Of a stretch of 64,000 bases of DNA, positions 23,863-36,723 are shown piece by piece. Source of the DNA: Rhabditophanes sp. KR3021 (Eukaryota; Nematoda; Chromadorea; Rhabditida; Alloionematidae); NCBI GenBank assembly GCA_963281155.1, contig CAUJLY010000002.1, positions 372,001 to 436,000 of the forward strand. The letters are read 5' to 3'. How positions within the stretch are numbered: position 1 is the stretch's first letter; each line of letters starts with the position of its first letter. The translations under genes were made by a program, and so were the position numbers. Under the pieces are notes generated by a model that did not search any database, was not told the origin of the DNA, and was given only the letters and a program-made list of their open reading frames with translations.

Positions 23863-25161
23863 TTATGAAGTACTGGTAGAGCCTACACTCTCCCCAACCA
23901 CCTCTCCATCTTGCTGCCTTGAAACCCTGTGGCTCGGCGTTGTTTCTTGCTTCAGACAATGACAAGCCCCGAAATTGGAGACGATCTGTGTTAGTGGTGT
24001 GATGCATGTTTCAAACCCATTTGTTTTGGCAGCTATTCTTGTTGGTTTGATAGAATAGATAATGGAACCAGTGATAACAACAGCAAACGAAACAAAATAA
24101 AGCCAATGAAATTGATACTTGAACAAGTAGATTCCGGCAATCAAAGAATAGAAATCGGCTGTTAAGATTGATAAGTTAAACATTAAGGCGGATGTTTTTT
24201 GCATTACTATTGAAACTAATGAGTAAAATATAAACATCGAAACTGAGTATAATAAGTACCTGAAAATGTATATTGTTAAATCGTCAAAATGCCCTTTTTA
24301 TGGTTTGGACTAAAAGAAGCAGTTCCAGCAGATTTTTAATTACATTTCCTAAGTTTTTTACATTCCTCACCCCCAATAAATTTACCATGAAATGACTGTC
24401 CAATCCCACTTCACTTCTTCTAATTTCTCTCGTTCAAATAAAGCAAGTTGAAGGCCAGCAATGATTGAACCAAAAATTCCCACCAACCCCAAATATTCAC
24501 TCCTACTGTGTTGTTTAATTAATTTTTCTTCACCCGTATTCGAACAAGCATACAAAGCCGAAGATGCTATACACAAAAAGTCTCCTAAATACTTATTAGG
24601 TGCATCCGTAGACGGACCCGAACTCTGAATAGCATCCGACCAGATAACAAAACAAATTCCAATCAAACAAAAGGCTACCCCAATGATATGAATGGTAAGA
24701 TATCTTACTCTGAGCATAAAAAAGGACAGAATCATGACAAAGGGAATAGTGGCACAGTCCAACAATTGAACTGATGTCAAATTAGTGTATTGATAAGACC
24801 AAACAACTAGATAATTTGCTTCCACATCAATTACCGCCAACAAAACATACTTCAAACCTCTTTTCCTCAAAATGTCATAAATGGACTCACTCCCATTTCT
24901 AAATAACAACGCTATCCCATAGACAAAAGCTAGGAAAAAGTAATTTAAAAATGACTGAGCCATTGGTGTGTTGACTTTGTATTCGGAAAGCTTCTGGGAC
25001 CCGATTCCTGTTCCGCACAGACATAATGACAAAACTTGCCCGTAGAAGAGACCTTTCAGAAGTTTTTTGAATTTGGGATTGTCAAAACAACAACAGCAAT
25101 CGTAACCATCTTCGCTTTCCTCAACTTGAATTGTCGTGGATGGGTGAGGTTGGAGTGCCAT
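23863..25161 (-). CDS. SLC35F1/F2-family transporter
   Basis: Two exons, 24386-25161 and 23863-24259, with a 126-nt intron (1173 nt, 390 aa). The joined phase gives TVISWYLLYSVSMFIFYS. It belongs to the drug/metabolite transporter superfamily with about ten membrane helices. The motifs VDVEANYLVV-like (IDVEANYLVVWSYQYTNL), LLDCATIPFVM and GVAFCLIGICFVIWSD are typical of SLC35F1/F2. A short N-terminal cytosolic stretch contains a Cys cluster, DCCCC. Substrates of the family are poorly known; human SLC35F2 imports some drugs and has been linked to queuine uptake. Start chosen at the ATG at 25161. Confidence 0.92.
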
Positions 25162-26058
25162 TCTGCAAAATTATATACAATAATATTTATCATCGTTTAA
25201 TAATATGTTAGTCATTAAAGTTAATTTATATCTATTTATGGAAGGCAATTTTTGTATTTTAATTTTAAAAGTTAAATTGTTTTTGCTTAAAAGTCAATTT
25301 AAAAAGGTTAACTTAAGTTTTTAACCAATTAAAAATTGAATTTATTTAAAAAAGCCAATTTATACAAGTAAATAATTGATAAAAATGACGATTTACAAAA
25401 CTTTTACAAAATACAGTAAAATCGTCTGCAGGTACACCTCAAAAAATGAACTACACATCACAAAAAGATAAAATGATAATGAGTATGCAAAGAAGAATGA
25501 ACTGATAAAGCTACTTACTCTTTTCAAAACTTTATTAACCGTGGTGTCAGTCAAATTTACATAAAACGTTGTTAAGTAGTGCTTGTTTTATTGTCAATTA
25601 GGATAGCACCTCATAAATAATGTCAAACGGTGTTTGCAATCTATATTTGATTGTATCAGAGTTGGTACCATTCAAAATAAACTTAGTCGAGCATTAGAAG
25701 ATATTAGTTTTGAATATTAAAACGAGAGGCGATTGATTGGGTGTTTGTTATTTGTTGGATGTTCCATTAATGATAATGATATTTTACATTTCATATTTGT
25801 GTTTTATTTGTGAGAAGATCATTTTAGAGAGATAACGGCTTATCGTTGCCTTCTTATCTTTGATGGGGATCGAAGTTTGTTCGAGTGTTAGCAACTTATT
25901 ACTTTTTGATGTATTTTGTATGGTTGGTGGTAAGCTTTGGTCTTGGGTGGAAAGGAGTGGGGTGTTGAGTACGGAGTCATCCTTTTTGGTTTCGTTACTT
26001 ACTGTCAATCTTACGATTGCTGCACTATTTCTAGTAAATACAACTTCACGCGGATATA
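25162..26058. other. Divergent promoter region
   Basis: A 0.9-kb spacer between SLC35F (-) and PSMD4 (+). At 25200-25420 it is a very AT-rich stretch of repeated AATTTAAAA-like words. ORFs at 25784-26008 and 25860-26159 are overlapping spurious frames around the PSMD4 first exon. Confidence 0.5.
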
Positions 26059-27277
26059 ATGGTTTTGGAGAGCACGATGATTTGGTAAGTTCCTGTCTTT
26101 CTCACACCTTACCTCATTTGGGCCTTTTTGCTGTAGTTTTGATAACTCGGACTGGATGAGAAACGGTGACTACTCGCCATCACGGTTCCAATGCGAACAA
26201 GAAGCTGCTCACATTGTATTGCAATGCAAAATTAGAGCTAATCCAGAGAATGCCGTTGGTCTGTTGACTATGGCGGGTGACGTAAATGTTAGAGCTACAA
26301 TGACTAAAGAGGATCGCAAACTCTTCGTCAAGCTACACGAAATCGAATTAGAAGGAAGATGCAAGTTTGTTGCCTCCGTCAGAACAGCTCACTTGGCCTT
26401 GAAACATCGTCAAAACAAAAATCATCGCATGCGTATCGTCGTCTTCATCGGCAGTCCAATTGACGTAGATGATGAAACTCAACTGACCTCATTGGCCAAA
26501 AAGCTAAAGAAAGAGAAGGTGAATTGCGATGTCGTTTGTTTTGGAGAAGCTGCCGAACACGAAGTTGATGCCTTCACCTCCTTTATTGATATTTTGAATG
26601 GAAAGGAAGGCCACAGTTCCAACCTGGTCGTTGCCTCCAATGGAAACCTTACCGAGGCCGTCGTTTCTTCTGGCATTTGCAGAGGAGAAGATGGAGGCAA
26701 CGCAGGTAATATCATCAACACCGGTTCTGGCTTTGAATTCGGCGTTGATCCAGAAGATGATCCAGACCTTGCCCTAGCTTTGAGAGTTTCTTTGGAAGAA
26801 CAAAGACAAAAACAACGGGAAGAAGCCGGAAATGCCGATGGCGGAAACGAGTTAATGGACGTGTCAAGTGAAGGGCATGCCGACTTGGCCTCTCAAGACC
26901 CCGCCACCATGACCGAAGCCGAGCAACTTGAATGGGCCCTGATGATGTCAATGCAAGAAACTGATCCAACCGAACCAAAAAAAGAAGAGGAAGGGGGAGA
27001 GAAGGTGGTGGGTGAGGAGGAAAGGATGGAAATAGCCGAGGAAGACAATCTAATGTCGGACCCTGACTACCTCCGTGAACTAGTGTCTAACTTGCCTGGT
27101 GTGGATGTAAACGCATCCGAAATCCGTGACTCTTTCAACTCAACACATGTCGACAATTCCGATGTTCAATTCGAATTCATGACCGAAGAAGAACAAATCG
27201 AATGGGCACTCCGCCAATCCATGAATGAACCAGACGAAAAGAAGAAAACAGAAAAAGGACCCGATGGAAATAAATAA
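26059..27277 (+). CDS. PSMD4: 26S proteasome ubiquitin receptor PSMD4/Rpn10
   Basis: Two exons, 26059-26084 and 26137-27277, with a 52-nt intron (1167 nt, 388 aa). The joined N-terminus reads MVLESTMICFDNSDWMRNGD, the canonical start of the Rpn10 VWA domain (about 1-190), which binds the proteasome lid-base junction. Three ubiquitin-interacting motifs follow: DPDLALALRVSLEE, EAEQLEWALMMSMQE and EEEQIEWALRQSMNE. Human PSMD4 has two, so the third resembles the arthropod arrangement. Between the last two motifs is an acidic linker. It captures polyubiquitinated substrates in the 19S particle. Confidence 0.97.
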
Positions 27278-28228
27278 CTTATTAACATGAATTATCTCTT
27301 CTTAATCTAATTCATATTTATTGTATTTTTCGCTGTCAGCGCTCATATATTATGTATTTTGTCTTTGTATGGGAAATAAATTTAAGCATTAATTGTTTGG
27401 ATGATTCTCAAACTAAACTTTCATTTCCATCTATAGCCAATTAAAACAAACTTCGATGTGTATGGATATAATTGAACTGAAAAAAGTGTTGTTTCTCATA
27501 AACTAATTCTCTCCAACACAAATAAATATCAGGTAACTTAACTAATACGAATTAAACAACCACACAATTTAATCCATTTACAAATCACGTTCTTTATATC
27601 ATCTAAAAAATCACACGCTCAAAAGCCATTATTACAATTCACACACACAAATCGAATAAATTTACACATAATTTAAGTAAATTGACACATACAATCGGGT
27701 AAGAATAAGTGATGAAGGAATCACAATAATGAATAACTCCAACCATTCCTAATACATCATCTTCACCCCCAATTATACTTCAATTAATTTCATTGATTCA
27801 CAATGATACTTTTTAGAGAAAGATACAAGGTTATCAATTGTTTTGCAACCTAACAAATCCAACCTACAAATTCCTTTTTTAATTTGGAAAGATACTATTT
27901 GTGAAGTTAGATTAAGAAGATACTCAATCATAGGTTGTTTGCATGTAACCTTCAGGGAAATTAAAGAAATCAAAACAATACATGGGCTTTGGAGATGTAT
28001 GGTGGCAAGTACTTTCAATTGGACATTTCATTGACTTTGATCAAGGAAAGGTTCCATATGCTGGTAACATAATTTTGGTATGAAAATAGATAAACATTTT
28101 AAAAGGATTGATTTATTGAACAAAAACCTTTAGAAAGCAAATAAAAATATAAAAACAATTAATATAATTAAGGAAGACCCAGTGTTTATTGATAAATGAT
28201 AACTATAAATATTTTCTTTGACATCTAA
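27278..28228. other. Intergenic between convergent genes
   Basis: The minus-strand frame 27773-28018 (about 80 codons) has a fairly natural composition, for example KGICRLDLLGCKTID with a leucine-rich-repeat flavour, but no ATG start or splice partner could be found. It is possibly a remnant. The rest is AT-rich. Confidence 0.4.
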
Positions 28229-31082
28229 TTAAGGACTGGATTCTGTTCCTAGTACTTCGAGATTAACGGGGACAACGGGATCTAATTCCAGAATAGTTAT
28301 GGCTTGAGGCAATGCCTTTTCTTTGAAGGAGTCTTTTTTGTTAGGTCGTTGATGGTGGAAGGATAGGTTGCTTTTGGTGAATTTATGCAATTGGTCTAGT
28401 TGTAGCCGTTCAACTTTCTCCTTACCTAGGACGTTGATTTTGTATTTCGAATAGGGCAGGCTTTTTTTCGATAAATCACTCGATGTACCTGTGCATTCTG
28501 ACTGAGTCTGGCAAAAGGTGGAGGTAGTAGAGGAAGGAAATTCGGATGTTGAGTCGGTGTCAGGAGACTTACCAGATGTTGAGTCAGTGTCAGGAGATTT
28601 ATCGGATGTTGAGTCTGTATCTTTAGACTTATTAGATGATGAATCAGATCCTCTTTCTCTGTATCTATGGAAATCTGAAGATATAATACCCATCTTTGAA
28701 GCATCTTTATAAATATGTGGCCTTGGAGGGTCACTTCTGCTTGGTGTATCTCTTTTAGGAAAGTCTTCGTTTGATTCACCATCTTGGTGTTCTTGATTCA
28801 ATTCTCTGATTCGAATGTTGTCGCCTTCTCTTAATTTTCTAGTGGCAGCTGTTTCTTTATAGTTATCATCTTCCGGCTCAGACAATTCCTCATGAATATC
28901 AAACTCCTTATCATCGAATTCAGAATCATGTTCATAATCATCCATATATCCATTCAAAATGTCGCCTTCACTGAAAATTTCCGGAGCACAATCTATCTTA
29001 CTGATATTATACCTATCCCAACCAAAATCTGCCCTAACACACGCCATCACATCTTTCTCCACGATTTTGACATTTCGTGAAAATAGATCCTCCGAATATC
29101 TGTAAGCGATTCTATTGGGATCTGCATAACTAGATCTATTGAAGCATTCCAACTCATGATACATAATTCCCAAAGCAGATCCAGGTACGATTCTTTCATT
29201 AGCTTCTTTTGCCCACATTTGTTGGACAAAGTTTTTGATTTCAGTGGTAAATTTGAAATATTCATTGGTACCGTCAAAGGAGGGTCTTTTGTCGTCGATG
29301 ACGACTACTTTGATGATGTTGTCTAAGCTCATATTATCTCCTAAATATTCCTTATATGGCAATTGATAAGGTTTAATGTGTTGGATAAATTGCTCCTTAT
29401 AATATGGGTGCAACAAAGTTCTAGTAGACATTTGCCAGATAATAAGTGACAATGCATAGGCATCTATTTGCTTATAGGAGATGCAGTTAAGTTCAGTAGC
29501 AGACTGTAATAATTCGGGTGCCATGTAAATTTGTGTTCCTACTTGTTTAGACTGGTTGGGCTTTAAGGATTCAGATGAATTGATGATCTTAGATAAGCCA
29601 AAATCAGAAATTACCAACTTTAAGTCCCTTCGAACTAGAATATTGTGTGCTTTTAAATCTGAATGCATGATGGATACTTTTTCATTGTTCTTGTCAAAGA
29701 TATTTTCGTGTAGATGATTGATTCCCTCAAGGAGATTACATACACCACGCACGTATTGGTAATAATTAAGTAAGTGAGTAGTTAGGTACTCCCCCAGATT
29801 TCCCTCCTCATAGTAGGTCAAGACGATGTTGTAGGTTAGGCATAATCTTTCGCTCACGATGTACTTTCTTAGGACTCTTGGATACCTAGGATTTTTAGAG
29901 TTTTTCAATAAGTTGTACACTTCTATCTCGGCCTCCCAATTTTCTCTTCTTTTCTCTTGTAGTTTCTTTACAACTACTTTTGAACCATGCATAACACCGA
30001 TTGAAACAGTTGAAAATTGACCGCTGCAAATGGTACTTTCTTCCGTTACAAGGACTTCTTCCATTGCTGGCGTAAGATGCCTCATGTCAATATATTCAAC
30101 ATCAGGCACTCCGAAACCTTCGTTATTCAGAAAATAATTGAGGCTTTTAGTCTCATCAATAGATTCCATCCTCGAAGAGATGGTTGATTTGTCACTAATA
30201 TTGCCCGAATCTTTGTACTCTTCACTCAATGCCAAAGACTTTATTTCATCGTCTCCAATATTGGTGAAATAAATGCTAGATGCCTTTTTGGGAGGGCAAC
30301 ATATCCAACAGCAACACAAACACTTGTAAATGTGCTCTTTAAACAAACAAGAGCAAACAAAACACAAAGCAACAATTCCAGTGGTAATCAAAGCATACAA
30401 AATAATTCTTAGCCTCTCTTCATAAGTTTCTCCAAAACTTTTGTTAAGTGGGTTGGTTGTGTTGGAAACAACTGGGTAGGAAAAGTTGAGGACTATGTTA
30501 AGGCCGCACATTGGCCTCATACAACAACAATAAACTGGTACCGTACTCACACCCATAACAAAGTTGGCTCGACATTCTTCCTCCGAGAGGCAATCATGAT
30601 TTTCCCTATTTTGACTCCAACATCCAGTCGTGCTCAACTCCTAAATTGACAGACAAAATAAATAAAAGTTGTGAAAAACATACCAAATCCTGCTTCAACA
30701 TTTCCTCCTCTCCTTTATTGTAGGTTACAAGTTCACCGGCAACATGCCTCTTACTTGACTCCAACACTCCGAACACAGAAAAACAGGACAACATTGCTTC
30801 GTGATATCCATAACATTTGGTTTCAGTTAAGCAATCTTTTATATCATGTGAATGACAATTATTTTTGGAATAAACCTGACACCTGATAAAGTATTCTCCC
30901 TCTTCATCTAACTCATAATTGTCGGCCAAAGTATGATGGATTTTCCTGACAATCTTTCCCCTCTCGTCAATTTCATCATATATGATGGTCTCATTGTGAG
31001 GCACATTCATAACACAAACAACAAACGTTGTTGACACCATACATACTCCCAAAAAAAGGATTTGACATTTGTTGTTGAGCAT
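28229..31082 (-). CDS. Type II TGF-beta/BMP receptor serine/threonine kinase (daf-4-like)
   Basis: Two exons, 30684-31082 and 28229-30640, with a 43-nt intron (2811 nt, 936 aa). Signal peptide about 1-24; Cys-rich extracellular ligand-binding domain to about 205, with a CCCMRPMCG-like cluster before NXT/S glycosylation sites; membrane helix about 212-233; a Cys-rich juxtamembrane stretch; kinase domain about 334-655. The kinase has the ATP-anchoring Lys in VVVKKL, Glu in EAEIEVYNLL, HSDLKAHN (459-466), DFG (479-481) and GTQIYMAPELL. The Arg of the usual HRD is Ser. The long acidic, Ser-rich tail (about 655-936) holds four 10-residue repeats of the SPDTDSTSGK kind and resembles the BMPR2 long tail in length. 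It would phosphorylate type I receptors after BMP/TGF-beta ligand binding at the plasma membrane. Confidence 0.88.
28545..28664 (-). repeat. 30-bp coding tandem repeat in the receptor tail
   Basis: Four units start at 28545, 28575, 28605 and 28635 (period 30). They encode SPDTDSTSGK-like decapeptides in the cytoplasmic tail of the type II receptor. The last unit is the most diverged. Confidence 0.85.
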
Positions 31083-33333
31083 GTTTCCAACTTTTCATTC
31101 AAACATAAATATATATACAACTATTTGGTATATGATAATGCCTACAAAAAATAAGATATGAAAAGGCAAACAGAACAACCACGAAGCCTGAACAACACAC
31201 TCGGCCAAATAAGTAAAGTAGGGGCAAAAAAAAGAATGTTATCACCACTTAATCAACTTTTGACGACGACATAAAATGCGAGAGGACTTTTTGATATCAC
31301 TAAAAAATAAATATACTTCTTAATAATTAACCTTTCCATATTATCACAGAGTAACGGTGCTGTGTGTATGTGTGTGTGTGTCTTGATTAAATAATAAATG
31401 AAAAGTGTTAATGGTGTTTTTGTCCCTTAAATATGATATCTAAATGGGACTAGCTCAGGTAGGAAAAGCATTTTTTGTATTACCTCGAATATTTTTTGGC
31501 TACTTACTTGGTTGTGAATGGCTGTCTCTAAATGATGGAAAAGGGCGTACCGGCAATATCATATAAATATTACATTTATCTTAGGCATCATTGCAGAAAA
31601 GTAAAAATGGAACATATTACCATCAAAAAAAGGTGCTGCTTATCAAACAAAAAATGTAATGAATTTTGATGTTGGTGGTAACAGAAAAGGTGTATGTAAG
31701 CAATTTAACCTTCAGTCAAAAAAAGATGGCGCAACGTTTTGTTGTTTTATGTGGATGAAATTAAAACGAATCTGACATAAACATTCTTCGTGGTGATAGA
31801 TATGTTCGCGCACAGATAATGGCATTTAACACTGATTGTACTTTCATATCACACCTTAGTATATTTAAAAAATTAATCTATCTTCACAACTTTTTTTGAT
31901 GTATCCGGAAAAGAAGGGTGCATATACATCACCACGATAACTAATTAATAAGTATTAACTAAATATTTAATAAATATTTGTTAAAACAGTAGCTAATAAC
32001 ACCCTTTTTGTGCTTACCCAAATTTGTATAATTTGTAGTTGTTGTTTGTTGGCAAAAGAAAAGAACTTTTTTTGATAAATATAATATGCTAATATTAAAT
32101 TTTGTTTACTACATAATTTGCAAAATAAAAAAGGCTTGGGCAAAAAGTTCTAATATTAGATACCCAATTAATCTTCCCTAATAATTGTAGTTTTTAAACG
32201 TACTGATTGCAAAAAATATTGGTGAGTATAAAGATAATTAAATTGCGTCATATTGTTTTTGACATATATACACATTCTCATTTGCTTTATCAAGTAGATT
32301 CGCAACATTTGAAATAACTAAATTTAATAAAAAAACGTTTTAGCAAAACTTCATCCACTTACACCAGGAATCATTGCTTTTTAAAGGGTCAATTGGATGA
32401 AGGAAATAGTTTGGAATGACAGGGAAATGGATATATTTATTAGTGTGGTGTAATTTTAGATATTTCATATCCAATAATAAGTCATTATATTATCATCATA
32501 AAGAGAACTGTAAATTAAGAATAAAAAACTAGTATGGTGCGGCCCTTGTCACTAGGAATAACAACAAAAAGCAAAAACAACAATTATATATTCTTATAAT
32601 CGATGAGAGGACCTATTTGTTTGGTAATTTGACAAAAAAAAGAGATTTACAATAAAAAAGGTGGCAAGTCAATTTGTGTGCCTTCGTATGTGGACCTGGC
32701 AACTTTTGATGTATGTAAAATGGATGGTTCCAGTATATACACAACAGTTTATATTTGTTCTTGCCAAAAAACAGTCCATCTCACTAATAAATAAATAACA
32801 AATATCTATATCACATTCTAATCCCTAATAAATAACAAGCCAAATTATAGATGCAATTACATCTCTTTATAAAAACCCCTTTTGTACAGCAAAAATTGGA
32901 ATCACTACGTTCAAACACAAAAAGTGTACACAAAAAATTCATCGATAGTGGTGCCCCATCGGCTGTATGTATGTAGGTGTGTGTGTGTAATAATTTTTGA
33001 AAGTATATCCTCACATCAAATACACACACATACATACTTTTACACAGATACATAATACTGCACCCAAACCGACTACGATCACAATATTTTTTACCAACTC
33101 AAACACAAACAGTAAACAAAAAGTGAGTTGTGGTGTATAATATGCAAAAAAAAGTATATGAATAGATAGAAAATATATTCTAATCTATATTATACGATCG
33201 TCTTAAGATCACCAACAAAAATTGGGTAGCTTTTAAAGTTTGAATATATAAATAAATTTATTTTTAACTTTGTCATATGACATCTAAATACAACTCTTTT
33301 TTATAAAAATAGAAAAATTAAATATTACCACCA
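31083..33333. other. Intergenic, simple repeats, no gene seen
   Basis: A 2.25-kb AT-rich spacer. It has a (TG)n tract at 31360-31381, a GTATGTATGTAGG(TG)n tract at 32964-32988 and the complementary ACACACACATACATAC at about 33024-33038, so the last two form an imperfect inverted repeat. No coding frame was accepted. Confidence 0.6.
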
Positions 33334-36300
33334 TTAAACTTGAAGAACGATGTAATTTCTTTGGTTGTAGATGATATAAAAGGGAGATATAAAGGATTGG
33401 TCTTTTGTTTGGATGGTTTGTTGAATTAAATCACACATACTGACATTTTCTTGATTGGTTGGATCTTGGAGATCCCACATCGAACGATATGAACAATGGG
33501 GTCTGAAATCAAAGAAATTAGTAACAAAAAAGTCGTCACATAAACTTACTTCAAAGGAGGATGACCTTGACAATTGTGCGGTTGCAAAATGACAAACTTA
33601 ACACCCATTTCCTTCAACACTCCGTGAACGTCTTTCACCGGCTTCTTCGAAAAGATAGAATACACTTTGAGGGTACGTTCTCTAATTTCAACATTCTCAT
33701 AATGCGGATGGTTGAGGATGGGACGAAGGGTGGATAACTTGACATTTGCCATGATAGGCATAGGTCCAGCAAACACATCCGTCACCAACGTACTTTCGTT
33801 GATCCATTTGAAAAGAAACTCTTGGTCAGGATTTGAGTATTCACCTGACTTGCCAAGTTGTTCTTTCACATTTGAGAGACCGCTAATTGCCATCATGCTA
33901 ATTAAAGCTACTGTTATCATTTGGTTGGGAAAGTATCTTGGTAAGGGGATTGATTTGATAAAACACAGGCCTATTGTTGACGTGACAGCTAAATGAGGCG
34001 TCATAAACAACTTTAGTCTCATAATAAGAGTTGCCAACATGGTGAATGCTATGGCTTGGAGGACGTTGTAAATTTGTTCGGTGTTGGCTTTGGTTTGAGG
34101 AGTGTTGGAGGGTTTTGTTAGTGTTGTTAATTCGTTGGAGAGGACTACTTTGAGTGTTGTCAGGATACCTACAATCGACAAGGGCAAGACCAATGTCTTG
34201 GTGATTTTGATGAAAGGTTCACTGGTTATGAAGTCGAATTCGGGTGCACACGTATAAAGACGAGTGTGGAAGTTTTCAAAGTCACTAAACTTTGATTTCA
34301 TTATTTCGAAGATATGTGCATCATCGTGGATGTCAAATATTTGGGCAATATAATGTTTGCACGTTACCATTATAACAACAAAAGCCACTAATCTTAATGG
34401 TATTGTCAAAACCTTTGCCCCATTCCTCTCAAAGTATTTGAACATTATTTTGACGATGAAAGCTGCAAGTAATGACGTCACATACAGAGAAGCCAGCATC
34501 ATCTCGTTGGCAAACAGCAACACAAATGACATCGTGAAGGCAATTGCATGTGAGGCCAGTATTTTTGTTAGCATTTGTTCTGTAAATATCGGGTTGTTAA
34601 AATTTATATACTAAATTGTATGTTTTTAAATTTAATGTACCAACATCCTTTGCACTCATTTGGCCAGGTAACATAATATGAATTCAAAATTTGTTTATAA
34701 CATATCCTGAGGGTGATTTGTCATTCTTATTTCAACGAGACTAATGCGTGTTATTTATATTGCTCTCTATATTAATCTCAATATTTTAGATTAATAAGAT
34801 CAATCTCATTCCTTTTATTTAACTAAAAGGAAGATAAGACACAACACATAGGTGGGTCGTAACGCCGAAGAGGCATCTTATGAAGTCGTAGAGTGAAAAG
34901 TGCGGTGATTACCAGAGCAATTACATCTGGGAAAGAAAAATGGTAAGTAAAGATGATGTTTATATTATGATTTCCTTTTCAGTAAGACCCGTATCTATCA
35001 ACCTAATTTGAATGCCTTTATGGAGGAAGAATGTTGAATGGTGTGACTTTTGAAGAACATCATCAAGAGGAGATTGACAGGAAGATGCCACATCTTTGGT
35101 AGCCAAGTCAAAGGCCTCCAATAGAAAAGTACTATTGTAAAGATTGTGAGAAATTGTTTGAGGAAGTAAAGAAATGTATTGCCATCAAAATCTTCTCAAG
35201 ATTTGGACTGAGATGAAGGATGCAACAACCCAAAGGATTCATTTACCTCATCCTTGATGGCAGAATTAACTTGAGATTTTTAAGTGAGTGGACTTTGGCA
35301 GGTTTCATTAGAGCTGCTTACTGTGTGGAGAGTCGAATCCAGAAAAAGAAATCTAAATTGTAACAATAGAATGTCTGTTCATCTTTTGAAGTACGATAGT
35401 CGTGTGGATGGGAATTGGTGCTGTCAGGAATACAACAAAGAATGAAGAAAATAGAGGCCAAGAAGACGATGACTCTTACTTTGAGACAATTGTAGTAAAA
35501 ATAGGTGTTCCTTGCAAAGAATTGGGTGAAAAGCTAGCGTACATTCTTACCGAGTATTTCGGTTCCCAAGTTAAAAATGTCGATCATGGCAAATGTGCTT
35601 TTGAAGACGTCTACAGCCTGTCACCCGACAAAGGTGAATTAATTGGCCAGCTTACCATTGAGAAGATGTTTGTGGTTAAAGAAAAAATTGGTTCTGACTT
35701 TTAATATATTGTTGCATGTAATGTCCTTTTAAAATCTCATGCAATAAAAATAATTCCGTTTTTGTTGACTTAAAAAAGTTGGAACTCCATCTGAGTGGAT
35801 AACTTACCTTGTAAATATCCGGTGATGTACATTAAGAACAATGCGAATATTTGTGTAAAGAAGATAAACTGGGAAAATTGCCAATATAAACAGGACAAAA
35901 TGGTTGTGATTGTGAAGAGTGTATAGAGTTTGATATTAGTTGGGTTGAGCTTTAGGATTAAAGTCAAGGAGGTGATTTGGATCAAGATGAGTGGGTAACC
36001 AAAAGATTCGCGGAGGGGAGGGGTCCATTGGACGCGAGTGCATTCGCCGTGATTAAAAACAAATCCAGCCAAAGCTAAGAATCCACCCATGAAGGAATCA
36101 GAAACTAAAGCTCCCAACACAAAAATGGACCCTGCAACTGTTCCGGCAACCATAAAAACACTATTAATGTAAAAGTAATGTTGATTAATAAGCCCTTCGC
36201 AAGAAACAATTGGATCTAGTCCGTTGCCTCGATTCGTTGACCAACAAACCTCCTTGCTAAATTGGAATTTGTGATTAAGTTGTCTGAAGATTCGATAACA

Positions 36301-36723
36301 ATACGCTATAATCACCTCGGGGTATAGATTAAAGCGGTTTAGTGTGTTGATTTGATGGCCGTATTCAGTAACTTCGTCGTGGATTATTTCAGAAAGACCA
36401 TTTGTAAATGTGTCTGCGTTGATTATTGTCTTGTAATAGGAGTAGTAAAGACCCATTTCTGTTCTGTAGGACATTTCTCTTTCGAAGTCGGCGAGATAAG
36501 AGAAGTGGCGGTCGTTTTCGAAAAGATGGGAGAGATAGTAGGAATGAGCGATTGAGATTATTATGGCTAAATCAAATCAGTTAGTAGAAGGAATATAAAA
36601 GTAACAAAAAAAGATATTCATAAACTCACCAAATACAAACAATATACAATAATACGAAGTGCCAGAATCGTGTTTTGTAGCGTCATTCTTAACAACTTTG
36701 GCTTTTTCACCCTTCTTAACCAT
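33334..36723 (-). CDS. DPY-19 family C-mannosyltransferase
   Basis: Four exons: 36630-36723, 35808-36566, 33550-34579, 33334-33502 (2052 nt, 683 aa). Introns are 63, 1228 and 47 nt. DPY-19 proteins are multi-pass ER membrane GT-C glycosyltransferases that attach mannose to Trp of thrombospondin repeats (WxxW). Family motifs are HSYYLSHLFENDRHFSYLADFEREMSYRTEMGLYYSY in the first luminal loop (only part quoted elsewhere), FNHGECTRVQWTPPLRESFG, FLFKWINESTLVTDVFAGPMP, and LNHPHYENVEIRERT with VYSIFSKK near the C-terminus. The predicted catalytic acidic residue sits in the RTEMGLYYSY segment (FEREMSYRTEMG). The 1228-nt intron contains an opposite-strand coding-like segment. Confidence 0.93.
34897..35704 (+). 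pseudogene. Opposite-strand coding-like segment nested in the dpy-19 intron
   Basis: Within dpy-19 intron 2, plus-strand frames look like protein but do not make one clean gene. Near 34898-34942 the frame reads KCGDYQSNYIWERKM; a 43-nt GTAAGT...TTTTCAG intron follows. From about 35110 to 35361 one frame reads QRPPIEKYYCKDCEKLFEE with CxxC spacing, is broken by one TGA (about 35212), and goes on with GFIYLILDGRINLRFL. The ORF 35402-35704 (inner ATG at 35408, 98 aa) gives PCKELGEKLAYILTEYFG and ends in TAA. It could be a decaying gene, or a gene with introns I have misread. The family was not recognised. Confidence 0.4.

Noticed and set aside
25784..26159. Overlapping ORFs on both strands upstream of PSMD4
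   Set aside because: The true PSMD4 first exon (26059-26084) with good homology explains this region; the others show no conserved content.
32811..33053. Minus ORF of 80 codons
   Set aside because: It runs through the TG/CA simple repeats (Thr-His-Thr) and has no protein character.
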